Assembly: GCF_052857255.1 (NCBI RefSeq)
Contig: NC_135497.1
Coordinates: 119,240,744-119,304,743, forward strand
Length of the DNA: 64,000 nt
Origin: Amblyomma americanum
Taxonomy: Eukaryota; Arthropoda; Arachnida; Ixodida; Ixodidae
Reading direction: 5' to 3'
Below the pieces are notes generated by a model that saw nothing but the letters and a program-made list of their open reading frames with translations, ran no database searches and was not told the origin of the DNA. Position numbers and translations under genes: made by a program. Shown piece by piece: positions 47,701 to 62,700 of this stretch (position 1 is the stretch's first letter; every line of letters starts with the position of its first letter).

Positions 47701-50700
47701 ATACGCGCCCAGGGATCGTATTCTATAAGCTTTCCATTTTCCATTGTCCATTTTGCGTCCGTCTGGTTCTGTGTCATTGGTCACTCAGATATGCACGCGG
47801 CTTTCAAGCGTCTATAGGCAGCAAACCGGCCATTGCGTGGTTGGTGACCGGGCCTCACCATTGGCTGCGTATCGGAGCCAATGACAGCCTGTAATAACGT
47901 CCGGTCGCCAACCACCCATTGGTCGTGTCGCTTCCCACAGACACCTAAAAGGCGCGGGTATATCTGAGTGACCAATGATCGAGGGCCAAATAGATGCCAA
48001 ATAGACAATGGAAAATGGACAGCTTATAGAATACGGCCCCAGGTGTGTTTCACCTTGCAGTCTCTGGCTACTTTCTCGTCACCGGATTTTCATCGATAAT
48101 TTTTAGCGCTGTAGGATATTATCGCTTAATCTGCATTGACAAGAAGAAACGTGTAGCGAAGATAACTGCGTGGCTGAGGCTCGCCCGGCTGTACTTAAGT
48201 TAGTGAATAAAAAAGTTTTGCTCCGCTTTATACTTTACAGAGCGCTCCAGGACTACGTATTCTGCGCAAACAGGAAGTTGAACAAGGTTTGCGGCAGCCT
48301 GCGTAACAACCAAGTAACGATCGAGGCTCGAAAAGCAATTGCAGAAAAATTTGAAAATCACTCGTGGGTGTGTCAGAAGAAAGAAAAAGTGGGTAAGTGG
48401 TATTTTTTACCATAAGAAGCAGAAATGTGCACGAGTAAGTGGACTAAAAGTACACCCATACAGTCAGTAGCAAAACATTTTCGATTATCTTCTCCTGCAC
48501 TCCTGCAGTTTGAGAAATATGTTGCGAATTCGTGACGCTAGGTATTTAGTCCTTATTTAGTAGCTAGAAGGAGCTTTTCTGAAGAGCCTTAGCTTGGAAG
48601 GCTGGTTGATGAAAAATTCAGAAGCAACAAAATCGCGGAGCTAACTAGTAGGGGAAAATCCATCGTAGAAATGGCAATAAAAAAGCAAACGTAAAAAAGA
48701 TCAGACTTCTCAGATTCTCTGAAGCAATATACACAAATACAAAATTTTCTTTCAGACAAAAGCTGCACCAAACAAGGCCTGATCTCGAAGCTTAAGAAGT
48801 GCGTTGGATTCCTGTTTGTTCACGTTATGAAGTACGCTTCTGACTTCGATGTATACAACCAAGAAACATGCAGGTAAGTCAAAGTGACATCCAATTTTAA
48901 TGAAACGGGAAAAATATGGCGCTCTAGCTAGCTCTATATGCGCTGCCGTCTAAATTTGTTCTGGCAGTTGCGAATTTTCACAGTCGCATTATTTCTGTGC
49001 ACTGGAACCGCAAAACTCATTAACAAACTTTCGAGGCGCACATCATAATTTTAAAAATTACCAGATATCTGACACGAGTTAGGAATACGCTTGCTTTCTG
49101 CAATTTACTCGCGGAACCAGTCTACGATTGTGCGCTTGCTATTGTTTTCAATATCGGTGTGCTGAAGTTATGCTTGAAGGTAAACGTAAAGCGCGGAAAA
49201 CACAGGGACGTAAGAAAGACGATGGACAACGCTTCTATGAATTACCAACTAGCTCGCACCCAAACCTTATACTTGAAGATACCACTATGCCATCCTTACA
49301 AAAGAAACTGTTGCAGCAGCTCCGTGCCATAAGAACGGCATGTACAGCTCTGAGTTTGCTTGCAACTAAAGAGCACAACAGTTCTGCCTGACTTCTCAGT
49401 ATATTTTGATAGACATATAGAAGGCAGAGCTGGCGTCACGAATCAAAAGTATATCGTAACTGCCGAGGTCAATTTCCTCAGCCTGTCATCAACCGTGCTT
49501 ACCTGCGAAGATCTTTTAGTATTCAGTCCCTGATTTGCTGACGTCCGCTGTGGCTCCCACAATGTCATCAACATTAGCAAACAGTACTGTACTTAGAACG
49601 TAGGCAGTCTGAGAGGTTACGTATCGGAGTTCCTTAGAATTCTGCCGCTTCACCTTGATAAATGCTGAACTTCCCTTTCTGGATCATAATGCAGATATGT
49701 CCAGGAATACCAGCGGTGCGTTTCGGACACCCTCAACACATCATGTTCTCGACAAGCCGTATTGCTCAAGCTTGACGATATCAAGTACTACACCAAACAT
49801 CTTTACTCAAAATACGACCATCTCTGTCGGTCGGGTGAGTGGCTTTTACTCTTTCAAGGGCCTTTCAAACGCAGCTGCTCAATGTGACCGCGCAGTAATC
49901 CCTTTTTATGGGTTCTATTCAAAGTGTCCCTGTGTGAAGAAGCTGCACTGGTCAAGAATCTATCCCAGTGCACTGGTTACATTACTGTAAACGTGCTTCC
50001 ACATCTTAAGAAGACATCGGATCGAAGCAGGCTAAACTTAGCTTGCAAGTAAGACTACATTTGGATATGAAGGCATCTACCTTGTATTTCTTGTGCTTGA
50101 AACCGTGAAATTTGATTGCATTTGCAGTGGACTAAAGGGCTTTCAGAGATGCGTCAAAATGACTATTCCGCTACAGTGCCAGGGGTCGAAAGTGATGTAC
50201 TCGTCGAGCATCTTATACTACACAAAGGACCTGTATCAGAAGTACAGTTGGACATGCGACACGACTTCTAAAAGTGAGGGATACTACATGCATTTAATTC
50301 TGGCTGCTAGAAAGCTATTAGAACTTAGGCAGCTCACAAAACCTGTGATATTTGTGTGCTTCGTCCAGGCCAACTCTGCAGCAGTGAAGCGCTACACAAG
50401 CGGCTGCCGATGTGCTCAGGGTTTATCACACACAAAGCCGCAATAAACGCGGCAAAAAAGTCCGATCGCCGCTCTCTGAAGCTGGCATGCAGGTGAGGCA
50501 TAGCAAAGATTTTTTTTTTAGTTTCGCCAGTGCTGGGCGCGTGTAACCGTTTTCTTTTCTTTTTAGTGCTGTGATGGACTATCAACGATGTGTCCAGGGA
50601 ATAGTTTCAGAAATTTGTCAGGATCACCAGTACATGCCTGAAACGGCCGAAGTGAAGCACTTTATGCGGGACTTGTACTTCAAGTACTATTGGACTTGCC

Positions 50701-53700
50701 AGCCGGACGTTTTACACGGTGATTGCTTCGTTGTCTCGAATGCGACAATTCGCGGTCGTGATGTGACGGGTGTCCTGAAGGGCGCGTCAATTTCTGCAGG
50801 GAGGAAGTGTGACAAGGCAAAGCTTGAAGAGGCGCTGCACAGCTGTCAAGGATTCCTGATCACGCAAGTCCTTGTTAACGCTAACGGCAGCCTCTTGAGG
50901 ATGACCGAGGCTTGCAGGCAAGTCCACTTACTTGAAAATAACTGCCATTTCAGTCAAAGCAAAAGAGAGGGTGCAGAACATCCAGGAAGTGTCGACTGAG
51001 CGCAACTTCTCTTGAATGTTCGTTAGGAAAACACACTAGCAGCTTTCATGGACTTGTACAGACCTCCACAATCTTGTTAAGCGCGCTTGAACGGCCCACT
51101 GAGTAGACTGGCGTCATTTACGAGTGCGCTAGAGCTCTAAACAACACCTCACTGTGTATGCACATTAGCATAGATCGTGATTTACTTATGCTTCGAAAAT
51201 CTATATCGAACCCTGCAGGCAGCGACGAATGTCACAAACACACAATAGAGCACATTGTTTGAGCTCTGTAGACAAGTGTGTGGACGTCAATGCCCACTAG
51301 CACGGCTTCGAGCCCTGATGCGAAGCTTATAGGATGTTTTCAATTAAACGAGCTCGTTATTCGCGAGTAACAGTTGTTCCAGGCGCAATCCGAGATGTGA
51401 AATTAAATAACCAGTTTCTTGAGGCTATGTAGCATTTGAATAATGTAGCCTTGTTTCTCCATTCTAACGTTTGTTTTCACTGGAGGCGAAACTGAAAGAA
51501 TGGAGATTAGTAGAAATCGTCAAAATTAAGCTCCGTTTTGGCAGGCAGGCCGCATCACGCAGCCAGTCAGGAACGTGTGCTTACTAAATGTTTCAGGGAA
51601 GCCCACCACTAATTTTTAAAAATGGGGCTTCTGCGGTAAAGAGAAGCTTTTTGCAGCGTAGTAATACCGGTGTTGGAGGACACCAGAAAACAGGCGCATC
51701 ATGTAAAGTGGTAAAGGGGTTAACTAAATTCTAATAGTTGACTTTTCAACTTTTACCGATAGGCGCCTGAATGCAATTAGAGGTATGTAGCCGGCCGTTA
51801 GTAGTAGCCAAACCATTTTTTAATATTTCGAAATTGCGATTACTCTTGCCGTCAGGGCTTCACAAATTTGGGTCATTTCTCGAGCTATTTAAAACTGCGC
51901 TCCTGCGGAGAGCGCACAGCGACGTCCATAAAATCTTGTCACTCCATGGCACACGTGCCAGGTGACATTGTATGCCTCGCCAGCGCTGAACACCAGGTAT
52001 ATAGTGGGATATTTCAGCAGTAGTGCTAGCACTTCGCTCTCCTTTGGTACTCGCGCAACAAAAAACCAGTTCTAAAATCGCATTTTTTTTAAGCGCCTGG
52101 TGCGGCATTACCTACACAAGTAAAGTGACCTGCTGATCTAAATTGTGAGATGATCAGCTCAAACCACATCACTCGGCAAATGTTTTTAGCCTTTTTTTAC
52201 GACCATGACCCACTGAGAACGCCCGACGTGTGTGTGGAGGCGAGTAGAAACGGTGAAGTATTTGTGCGAAAAAGCTTGAGACAGATTTAAAAGCTTGTAT
52301 ATTTGCTCACGTTGATATGCAGTGGTCTGAGCGATTACAACTTCTGCCAGTGGTATCTGACTCAAGAGGTGTGCCATTCGGCGAAATCAATCGACGAAAT
52401 ATCAAGTGGAAATTACCTCACAACTGATCACCGCTTCGTGTGTGAGGCATTCGCAAAGCAAGGTTTGTGCCTCGTGAATGCAGTACCGTTCCCGATATGC
52501 CTTAGACAGTATGTGTTTCACAGCGTATAAATATCTTTTCTTACAGAGCCCTCTTGCAACAAAGAAGGTATCATTCAGGTGATCTCGGAATGCTCTGGAT
52601 ACATGAGGGATTATATCCTGCCAAACATTGTCGAATACGCCGAGGAGACAACAAGATCAGCAGCTTGCAAGTAAGCGATTGCCTGTTGAATTACGTGCAG
52701 CTACATTTTTTTTGTACCTAAAAAATTTGTTATCTCAAACTTGAAATGTATTTCGTTTTTAGAGGCTTTGTGAACTACAAGGAATGCGTCAACGCTGCGA
52801 CGGAAAAAATCTGCCCTAAATTAAGGCTTAGCCCGACAGACGCTGCGCAGATTGAAAACTACAAAGATCAGCTGTATCAGAAAGTCAACTGGACTTGTCT
52901 TCCTGGTAAGCAGAGGTCTTCAAAATCTCGAGTAAGCGGTGTGATTGCTGTGTACGTGGCAACGTCGAGCTTAAAATTATCTTGCCATCAGGGAGCTCAC
53001 ACTCGTCCAGCGCCTTGTGCAACGTTGACGAGATCCAGATGAACCTAACTACATGCTTGGGATTCATCGACAACATATTGAACTCGAAGAGGCTGAAGAA
53101 GACAAAGGAGGAATGCCAGTAAGTACGACGACCGTTTCAGTCGTTTATCTCTAGCACACGTAGACACAGCTGCGACGCGTACAACAAATCATGTCGTTCA
53201 GTCGGATACAGATAGAACGCTGAAAGCAGGGCATTACGAATGCGCCACCATTTTTTATTTGCCTCGGCTTGTTGCAGGGTTTGTGCTCGAGTTGTAGTTC
53301 CCGTACCGCGCAGGAACAGCGTAGGCTCATGTACTGCAGAAAATAGCTGTCGACGCACGGCAAAACAGGGCTACAGCGACATCGAAAGACACAATTATGG
53401 TCATCACGTTTAGTGGCTCAAAAAATGCCTTCTCTTCCCAGTTTCTATCCGCGCCGGCAAGGATGAGTTTCACAGCCTCCCATAGTTATGGTATATCGGT
53501 TCGTAGCATCGCAGCAATTGCTGCTGGGCTGTGTGGCAACGAATTAAGAAGGCGGCGCTAGCGCACTGTGCATTCACTGGTAGTAAGCGGCGAAGTAACA
53601 GAGCGCGTAGATTCATCTAGAGGGAGGAATACGAAAAAACGCCGTAATTGCAGCACTGCCAAGAAACCAATGAAAGTATAAGGTGGAAAGAAATATGATA

Positions 53701-56700
53701 GAGGAGGTACCCTTCTTTGCGGCACCACTAAAGTTAGTAAAAGTAGGCGTTTCGGCCCCCAGCAAGCTTCCTGGCCTTTGCGCCCGGGTTGCGAAGGGCG
53801 GCAATATAAATGAAGATGCCAGTGGCTGTACTATCAAACACGCCAAGAGTTTTGTGGGACGTGCTTCACTTGTTGCTTACAAGATGCACCTGTCTCGTAG
53901 TATGTTGTATACCGGAAAGACCGGCAAGCGTATAAACGACCAGGCATGGGAACATCAAGTGAATTGAATTTTGATCGGTATCATCTACGGCGACAGTGTA
54001 TAAAGTATGATTGCTTGCCGGTTTTCGACAAGATGCCAATCATTGGAAAAGGAAAAATAGATGGGAAAGGGGCATTTTGGAGGCGTTTCACATTGTAAGG
54101 TACAAGGTGTGACACCTACACAGTGCACCGTCCACTACGCTAACGGATAAAAAATTTAGGCTCCTGAGAGGCAGCGTCAACGTGCGAAAAAGAAAACGAG
54201 AGAGAAAGAAAAAAAAGCTCTCTGTGTGCAGGACGGTTCAAAGTTTGTGGTTTATGCTTTTTCGTGTATGTGTTGCTTTGCTTGCCTGATACGCATATGC
54301 GTTGTATGAAACTTCAGTTGTCAGTCCGGCGCTGTCCTGTGTCGTCCCTTCTTCGGTGCTCGTATTTTTCGCTGTATGATAATATACAATAGTAGTTGTG
54401 TTAAGTAGTTATGTAACGCTCTCATCTTTGTCTTTGATCTGCAGCTGTTAGCGGAAACTTGAACCATACAGATAATACTTGCCTACTTGACAATGCTCTT
54501 TGAATTTACATCAGCTATGAGAAAACAAACCACTCGTATCTGTATTTCATGCTAACTTATTTTTTGTTTGTCTTATTTACAGAAAATTGACTCTTTTTCA
54601 TGACTGTGTCAAATACCACACGGACTTGCCTTGTATTGGTTTAGAAAAAGTCCTCGAGTCAAAACGGGTTCAGTACTACACCCAGACAATCAGCAAGTAC
54701 GTGAGTGAGATATGTGACGTGCCAACCGAACCTGGTAAGTTTATTCGTTATATTAAGATATAGTCGGCCAGTGTGCAATACATTCACGTTTCACGCGCCG
54801 CTTGCATTTCTGTTCACTGCCTTATGCATTTGTGCAACAATATGTTCAGTACAGACCGTTTCCTCCACTAAAGAAGGGAACCGTGTTTGTATCGAAATGT
54901 GAGAAGCTGCTCTCATGCGACGCACCTTCCCCCTGTACCAGATCCCTGCGTTAAAAAGGACTTGGTTCCAAAACTTGCGGAATGCTACAGCTTCATTAAG
55001 TACAAGGTTGTTCCAAAAGCGAAAATACTCAGCGAAGCTTCTGAGCTAGAAGAATCTTGCACGTAAGTCTCCTACCTTGACGTATTTCTAACTCGAAGAG
55101 TTTATTGGCTTGGTAATTAACGTAAAAAGTATTGATTTCTAGGGCTGTAAATAGCTACCAGGATTGTGTACAAACTGTCATCAAGTCCACGTGCAACACA
55201 AGCGAAGACGTCCTGAGTGACGACGGAGTGTGGAAATACGCCGTGAGGCATTACGGCGCATACAACTGGACCTGTCGCAACAGCAGTTATAATGGCAAGT
55301 GGTGTTTTGCAGTGTGGCTCTTTCTTGATTTTAACTGCAATGTCTTCTTTTTTTTCATTCTACTGCTGTTTATTCAACGCTCACTTGCATGAAGCCTTCC
55401 TCGAGATAACTTAAAACAGCGTTAAGTCATTAAAAATTTTTGAAATGAAGCCGCTCCGAGTGCGCCTTGAAGCATTCTGTGCACCTCTTAGCCACAGCAT
55501 TCACTCGCAATTCGTCACCGCGTAATTCTTTGCAGATATGTGCCGCAAGGAATTTCTCCTCGGGAACCTCACTGAGTGCGTTGGCTTCATCACTATATCG
55601 GTCATTCCAATGAGCAAGGACAGAACGAACCCTCTGCAGCTTCGCAAAGCTTGCAAGTGAGTATATGCGTTGGAGCGGCTCACATTAATTTAGTCACGTG
55701 GTCCAGGTTGTGTACGGCATAATTTATACGTGGAAACCAACCTATATGCTGATGCTTGTTTTCAGCTCTCTCCTGGGCTTCCAACGTTGCGTGCTGTCAC
55801 GTGTGCTTACTGCCTGCCAATACAACAGTGCTGTTCTCGAATCACCGGAGATTCGTCGTTACACTCATGAACTCTACGAGCAATACAAATGGGTTTGCGA
55901 CATACCCGACACGAGCGACATTGAAGGTAAGATGCTGCAGCGTCCAAGAGATATCTGCGCTGAAGCCTTCATTTCTTCGTGCGCATCGCCTGTCATTAGA
56001 GTGCTATACTTACGACTGAATTTATCATTTTGCAGAAGAAATTGCTTGCAATGACATGAATATCGTCCAGCATCTCAAGAACTGCTACCCATTCATCGCT
56101 TACAATGTCATTCCAAACGTGCAGCACACATACATTGAGTCTGGAATTCGGAGCGCTTGCACGTGAGTAGAAGTCAATATCCAATTCGGAGCCTGATTCA
56201 ATAAAATGCAGAACTGTCCGACAGAGTGAAGGCAGCAGCTGCTCCTTCTTATAGATGGCTTCAATATACGAGTATAGCTATCGCAAGCACGGTTCTGCAG
56301 TGCATCGATGTCGGAACCCTACTTAATCAAGTAACATTAGGCAGACGCATCGATAACCCGCGTGCTCACGAAGAAAATATTGGGCAGAAAATGAGTACTT
56401 TTCAGAGCAGCTCGTGTGGTCCATCGGGTCTGAAGCGTCATGTTTTTGAGTGAAAACGGTCATTATTACCAGGCGCTGCACATTTCAAATTTTACAACTC
56501 AGTTTTCTTTAGGAGGCTTCACCAGAACCACTCATTTTCAAATATACATTTGCAGCGGCGTACGGGATTACCAGTTGTGCATCAACACCGTGCTGCAGAC
56601 TTGCAAACACAATGCGACATCACTCGAGGACATGACGGTCAAATATTATATAACTGAAGTCTTCAGCAAGTACAACTGGACCTGTGAAACTGGTGAGACA

Positions 56701-59700
56701 GCAGCTCTTCTCGCCTAACAGCCACTTATACTTGGCGCTGATGTTGTCGCACCTCATTTCAGGCACCTTCTGCCGGGAAACCGAACTTATTAAGAACCTG
56801 TCTCACTGCAACGGCTTCCTTACATATAAAGTCCTCCCAAATGTCGTCGATAAGCATCACTACGGAAAACTACACATTGCCTGCAGGTACGTGGCCTTGA
56901 ATCGCACATTCTTAGTGGACTTTGGCTTTTATACCGCATATAAAGCCGCACATTGCATAACTTGTTCTCAACAGAGGCATCAGAAACTATCAGAAATGTC
57001 TTGACTACACCATCGACATGAAGTGCAGACACAGCAAGATTTTATCGAAGAGCAACATCTGGGAACAAATATCCAAGGGTTACCAGGAGTTCAAGTGGGC
57101 TTGTGACGCGGCCTTACCAGGTAATAATAAGGATAAAAAAGCCGGCACGACCGTCTAGCTCGACGTAGCCTACTGCTTGCATTTGAAGGCATTTTTGATG
57201 CGTTTTTTATAATATGCACAGATGCGGAATGCGACGAGCAGAAGTTGGAAGAGAGCCTAAGTGAATGCGCAGGGATCATTGAGTACGATGTGAAGCCTTA
57301 CAGCGATAACCCCAAGGACAAAGAGCGAATCAAGACAGCTTGCATGTAAGTTCTTACATGAATCGTTTAATTACACTCACTCTCTAAACAACCACACAAA
57401 AATCTTTTCAGGAATTTGAGAGAGGCACAGAACTGTGCTAAGCTGGCCATGTTTCAAGTATGCGACAACCTAGCTATGCCGGACACTGCCAACATAAAGA
57501 AGCTTCTGTACCGAATCATTCAGAAGTACAACTGGACTTGCGCCCTGGCCCTGGATTATAAAGGTATTTGAGGCTAAGATTTATCATTTAACGCAACAGC
57601 GTTAAGTGTTCCCCGTTCGGCGTTAAACCCTGCGTTGTAGTCGCCGGCGTTGTTGTGTGGAGAAAATACGGATTGGCGAGAGGGTCGTGACGTCACAGCC
57701 ATATAACCTCGCGCGGGTAATTCAAACAGCCCGCAGCGATCACAGTGCTACAGTGATGACGTCGCTACACAATTCCCCATTGGTCTAATGGGTCGTAATA
57801 TTCCACCACCATTACGTAGTACCCCTGACGAAAGAAAAGCAGCTATGCGGAAAAGAAAAACGGTCGAGTCAGGAATTGAACCGCCGCCCCTTGGGTCGTG
57901 AGCCCCGGGCGCGGTACCCCTTGACCGCTGAGAAACGTTCGATCGACTTGGTTAAAGGGAAGCGCTGTGTGTCTTGCGGTAAATAAAGAAAAAAATTAAA
58001 ATAAATGAAGAACAGTGTCCAAAGCGATACGCAAAGAGGACCTTAGACCGCTGAAGGGAACCATTAACGCTATTGCGTCATAGTTTCAAAGGCAGAGCTA
58101 AAGTCTGCCTCGAATTTTTGAATGTGGCTTAGTCATGTAACTTAGAAATCTGAGCAGTTATAACTTCAATGACTGGCACTAGCAGCATTTGGATTCAGTG
58201 TAGTTTAAACGGTTCATACTACTAGCCGAGTAAAATAACAGGACGATTCCAATGAGAGAAATTAGAGATCTTAAATATTTGGCATGAAGGCTGCGAGTAT
58301 CGCGTCTGTTACGACTGAAACGCGCAGCGATACACTCTCTGACATGCCCAAGCCAAGCAAAATGCGCGTCTTTATATTAAGTTCGTAACTTACTCTCGGG
58401 CATGAGTTTTTTTTTCTGTCTGAAGGAAGCTATAAATACCTCGCAATTAGCCAAGCAAGGCTAGGTGGGGAGCGTATTATATTATCTGTTTTGAAAGAGC
58501 CTAAGAGATAGCGAAGGCTGGAGGCTTGCATCATTTTTACTTTATCCTTTTTATTATTTTCTGGCACCAAGCTCAAACGATCTGCGACAAGTCAAGTATC
58601 TTGGAGAACATAACGGAATGCTTTGGTTTCATTACTGTGAGCCTGCCAAGCCAGTTTCATTCTTCTGGAAGCCGTCGTTCTGAGTCTATGTGCAGGTAAG
58701 TCCACGGCTATTTTTCTGAATTCGAGGATGGTCCTCATCTCCCGCCTCCTTATTTCTCGTCAAACAAAAGTCACTACCAGGACTATAGGCGCTGCATGGC
58801 GGACAAGATTACAAGCGCTTGCCAGACGTATGACGATCTCCTGGAGCATCCCGATGTCGTCAACGCCACAATCGGTGCTGTGGCAGTCGTCAAGACCGCT
58901 TGCTCAGCGAAGGTTTCCTCAGGTAGGCTGGCTGCCCTGAGCCTATTTTATGGGTGGTTTTTGCCATGTAGATGCTAGTGTTTCCCACCAGCAAGTGAGT
59001 TGCACGAAGGTTGTTCAATAAGCTTTGCCTCCTGGATTGTCACGTTTGTTATCAAGAGAAAGTATTGAAAGATTTCCGAAACAAAAGCTCTCAGTAATGC
59101 AGTGCGCCTTAGGGGTGAACAGTCAGCCGCCCTTATTTTTATGCAACGGCGTACAGACTCTAATGCATCGGTTAAGGGGGTGGGGGGACTGCGCCGGTGG
59201 AGTCTCTATCGAAAGCGACGTGCTCTTAGAAGAGAGAACATTTTAAACCTCCATTTCACAGCGACATCTTAAAGTACAGGATGGAAAACTTAACTGAACA
59301 GCTGTCCTAATGCATTTCAGTGGTGATCAGTTAGTTCTCCGAAGCAGGATCGTCCACACGAAATACTTACGGATCTGAATAGTAAAAGAATGATAAGAGA
59401 TAAAAGGTTCAAGTGTTATGTTGTAGCCGCCCAGTAATGCGTACGGGGAGGACAATATTGTACACAAATTCTAATTCGCTCGATGCCCCAGTTTTCGATT
59501 GTAAGCTTTGACCGATTAAAGACCAGTTAATTTCCAACACTTATTTAATATAAATTACAGTGCAGCCATACTTTGTCTGAAAGCGTGCAGGTTTGGAGGC
59601 AGTAGTAATCCTGTGGCCTCCGTATCATGGCGTGCGCTGCCAGCGCCACGGTGTCGCCGAGCTTCTCCCTCGCTGGGGTTAACCTGAGGTCGGAGGGTAT

Positions 59701-62700
59701 TAACTTCACAGCATAATGAAAAAGCGTTCAATGATACGGCTGTTTGCTACAATACTATGTGCAAGAGATTTTTTTTTTTTGACGGGGCTCTCTCAGTAAA
59801 CAACATTGTAAAGAGTGACAGCTGAGACCGCTGCCATTCCCGCACTCACAACGCAATATCTTAATTACCAAGAACGCACGACTGCAAGCGTACTCTCGGT
59901 GGTTGTCATGTACTGTGTTCGGGTCGGCGACTCGTACTGTGAGCAAAACCCCGTAAACTTAAGCATGGAATACTTCTTTGCTTCCTCACGCTGTTCTGTT
60001 CGAAAATTACGTAAATAATGTATTAATATTGCAGCATCGTATTAAGAATCCTTGTTACCCCAGCTTAAGGCTCAAAGCTGAAAGCCGGGAGCCACCTATG
60101 AAAGGCCTATTAAAATGAACAATGTTGCCTCTACGAAAGAACTGGCAGCGATAGCTATGAAGATGAAGACATGATGTCATTTTCATACTGAAATTGCGCG
60201 ATTTACAGGAAGCCTGTGCTCGACGGCCAGCTTACGGAAGCAGTACACGACGTGCATGGCCTATTTGAGAAAGTACGCCATTCCTAGGATACACGACTTG
60301 TCAAGCCCAGCGAACTTGAAGATAGGCTGCAAGTACGTTTTTTTCTTCTTTCAGTTCTCTCTGCAAATTTCAGGCAAGAGAACAAGCACGTATATGATTG
60401 TTACCATTTTTTCGTGCATTTTTATCTGCTCCTGCCATACAGCCTCATGCAAGGCGGCAGTATATGCAAATAAATAAAATAATGGTATTGCGTTTTAGGT
60501 ACCTCGAAAATTACAAGAAGTGTTTGGCCCTGAAGACTGATATATCGTGCACCAAGCTGAGAAACTGGGAGAACAACCCTGTGAAACGCCATTTCGAGAG
60601 GCCATTCGAAACGTTTGAGACACTCTGCAGTGCAGGTAACAGTAGCAAAGCAAAAGGGCAGAAGGGTACATTCCTCTTCAGGTTCATTACATGGTTGCTC
60701 TTCTATTCCAGAGGCTCACTGTGAGCCCAGTAACATCGTTAAGGAATTTGAGCAGTGCAGCGGGATACTGCAGTACAATTTAATCCCTTTTTCATTGGAC
60801 AAGAGAAACTCCGAGCGACTCCAGGTGGCTTGCTCGTAAGTGAGCCCTTTTGTGCAATTTATCTTTTTTTTCGCTTATCACGGCGTTCAACACATTGCGT
60901 GCGTTCTGCTTTCAGAGCGCTGCATGCCTACCAGCAGTGTCTGGCAGTTAAATTATCACCTTGCGAGGCACGACCAGGGGTTGTTAATAATTTGGAAATA
61001 AAAAAATATACTGTGAACACAGTTGATCAACACAAATGGGTATGCGACTACGTGCCCAAGGGTAAGTGCTTTGGAAAGAATGATTTTTCTTTTTTTTCTG
61101 TGTGTGGTTGTGAAGTAAGGTTTTAACTAAAGAGGCTTTTTCATAATTAGGACAGAAGTATAACTTGGCCTTTACTCGATTTTGACCAACTCATGATACA
61201 TTTCACTTTTTTTTTACATGAAACACATTATCCAATGTGACAGTTTGATGCTAGTATTACAAGCTTTTCACTGCTTAAGGATATACACTCATTAGCCAAC
61301 TTCATGGCGTGTAGTCAAAAGTAGGAGGCTGGAACTGAACCTCATAACCCCACCGCTATGTGGTTATTTATTATCTAGCGAACACCGAGCGCGCGATATC
61401 TACTGCTTGCTTCTTCATTTTTAGCCAGGCGTTCTGTTCTGCTTATTTATTATCATCTCCATTATCTGGTGTCCTGCCATTATCCCTGTCCTGTGCCTAG
61501 GCGCTTGCTTATCAGTGGTTAACAACGCTGTACCTTTAATGCGATGGCATTAGGAGGGGAATGAAGGCGACACCTGTCGGCGGGTTCGGTGGCATCGGCG
61601 TCGTCGTGAAGCCTCCACCTGACAATTGTCCCCCTCTCCTGCTCCTTTTCTCCATTTGTGGGGGAGACGAGAGAGGCTCGGGACAACGAATGACTCGGCA
61701 AAAATGAAACTAAGTGCCTCAGCAAAAATGAATAAAAGAAGAGATCACGAATACGATTGGAATCATAATATAATCAGAATTATAATGTAATCGCAGTTTA
61801 AATAGATTGGAAAGCCAAAAGAAAATGCTATCGAGGTGGTCTTAATTTTAAAGTGATGTGTACGGACATTAGAGCGCAAGAAAGCTGGTGTATGGAGGCG
61901 ACTAAATTCCTTAGCGATAGACCCAGGGTCTGTCTGTCTGTCTGTTGTTGCCAGGAAGAAAGAAAAGGAAAGTGCACAGGCCTGCCCACTGGCTCAAGCC
62001 GAGCCACAATCGCTACCACGTGCAGATAGTAGGAGGGTTCAAAGATGGGATTGAAAGACAGGATAGTAAAGACGCGCGCTATAAAGACCAAGGCCGATCC
62101 CGGAGGCAGTGCAATACCAGGCCAACCGGTGGCGGAAGTGAAGCAACCTTCAAACTCTCCGCCACATTTCCAAAAATAAGCCCAATGGGGACCCGTAACA
62201 GATATTTTACGGGGTCCCTATCTGCTATAGACCCAGGCTTATGCTTTATGATGCAGCTAGCTATTTTTGTGCAACATTGAACAAATGACCAAATTAGTTG
62301 TACCACCTGTGAAGAGTGCAACCGTGGCCTTTAGGACTTTATTCTATAAATAAACGTGGGGGCTATGAAACAGGCCACCTGTAAGGCGAGAACGGTATGA
62401 CAGAGCAAAACATCGCCAGGTAGCTTGCATAATGAAAACATTAAACTCTGCTTGAGGTGTGTGTGTGCGAAGGAGAGGGGCGATAAATTAGTCATAACTG
62501 TAGAACACATATGGCTGTGTGTATCCTTTCAAAATAACAGTAGAACTTACAGTTGCTTTCGGTTTCTTCAAGATGTGGTGTTATCCACTTCTTATTTCCT
62601 TTAAAAATACCTTACCTCTGAATTACATTAATAGCCGTAATATTCAATGACTATTGTTACTTTAGGTTGGTTGAAAACTGCTGTCGAATGTGAAGCATTT

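Noticed and set aside
62095..62130. Similarity of ggaggcagtgcaatacc to the 3' part of U2 snRNA (reverse)
   Set aside because: Only about 17 bases match from memory; the rest of U2 is absent.
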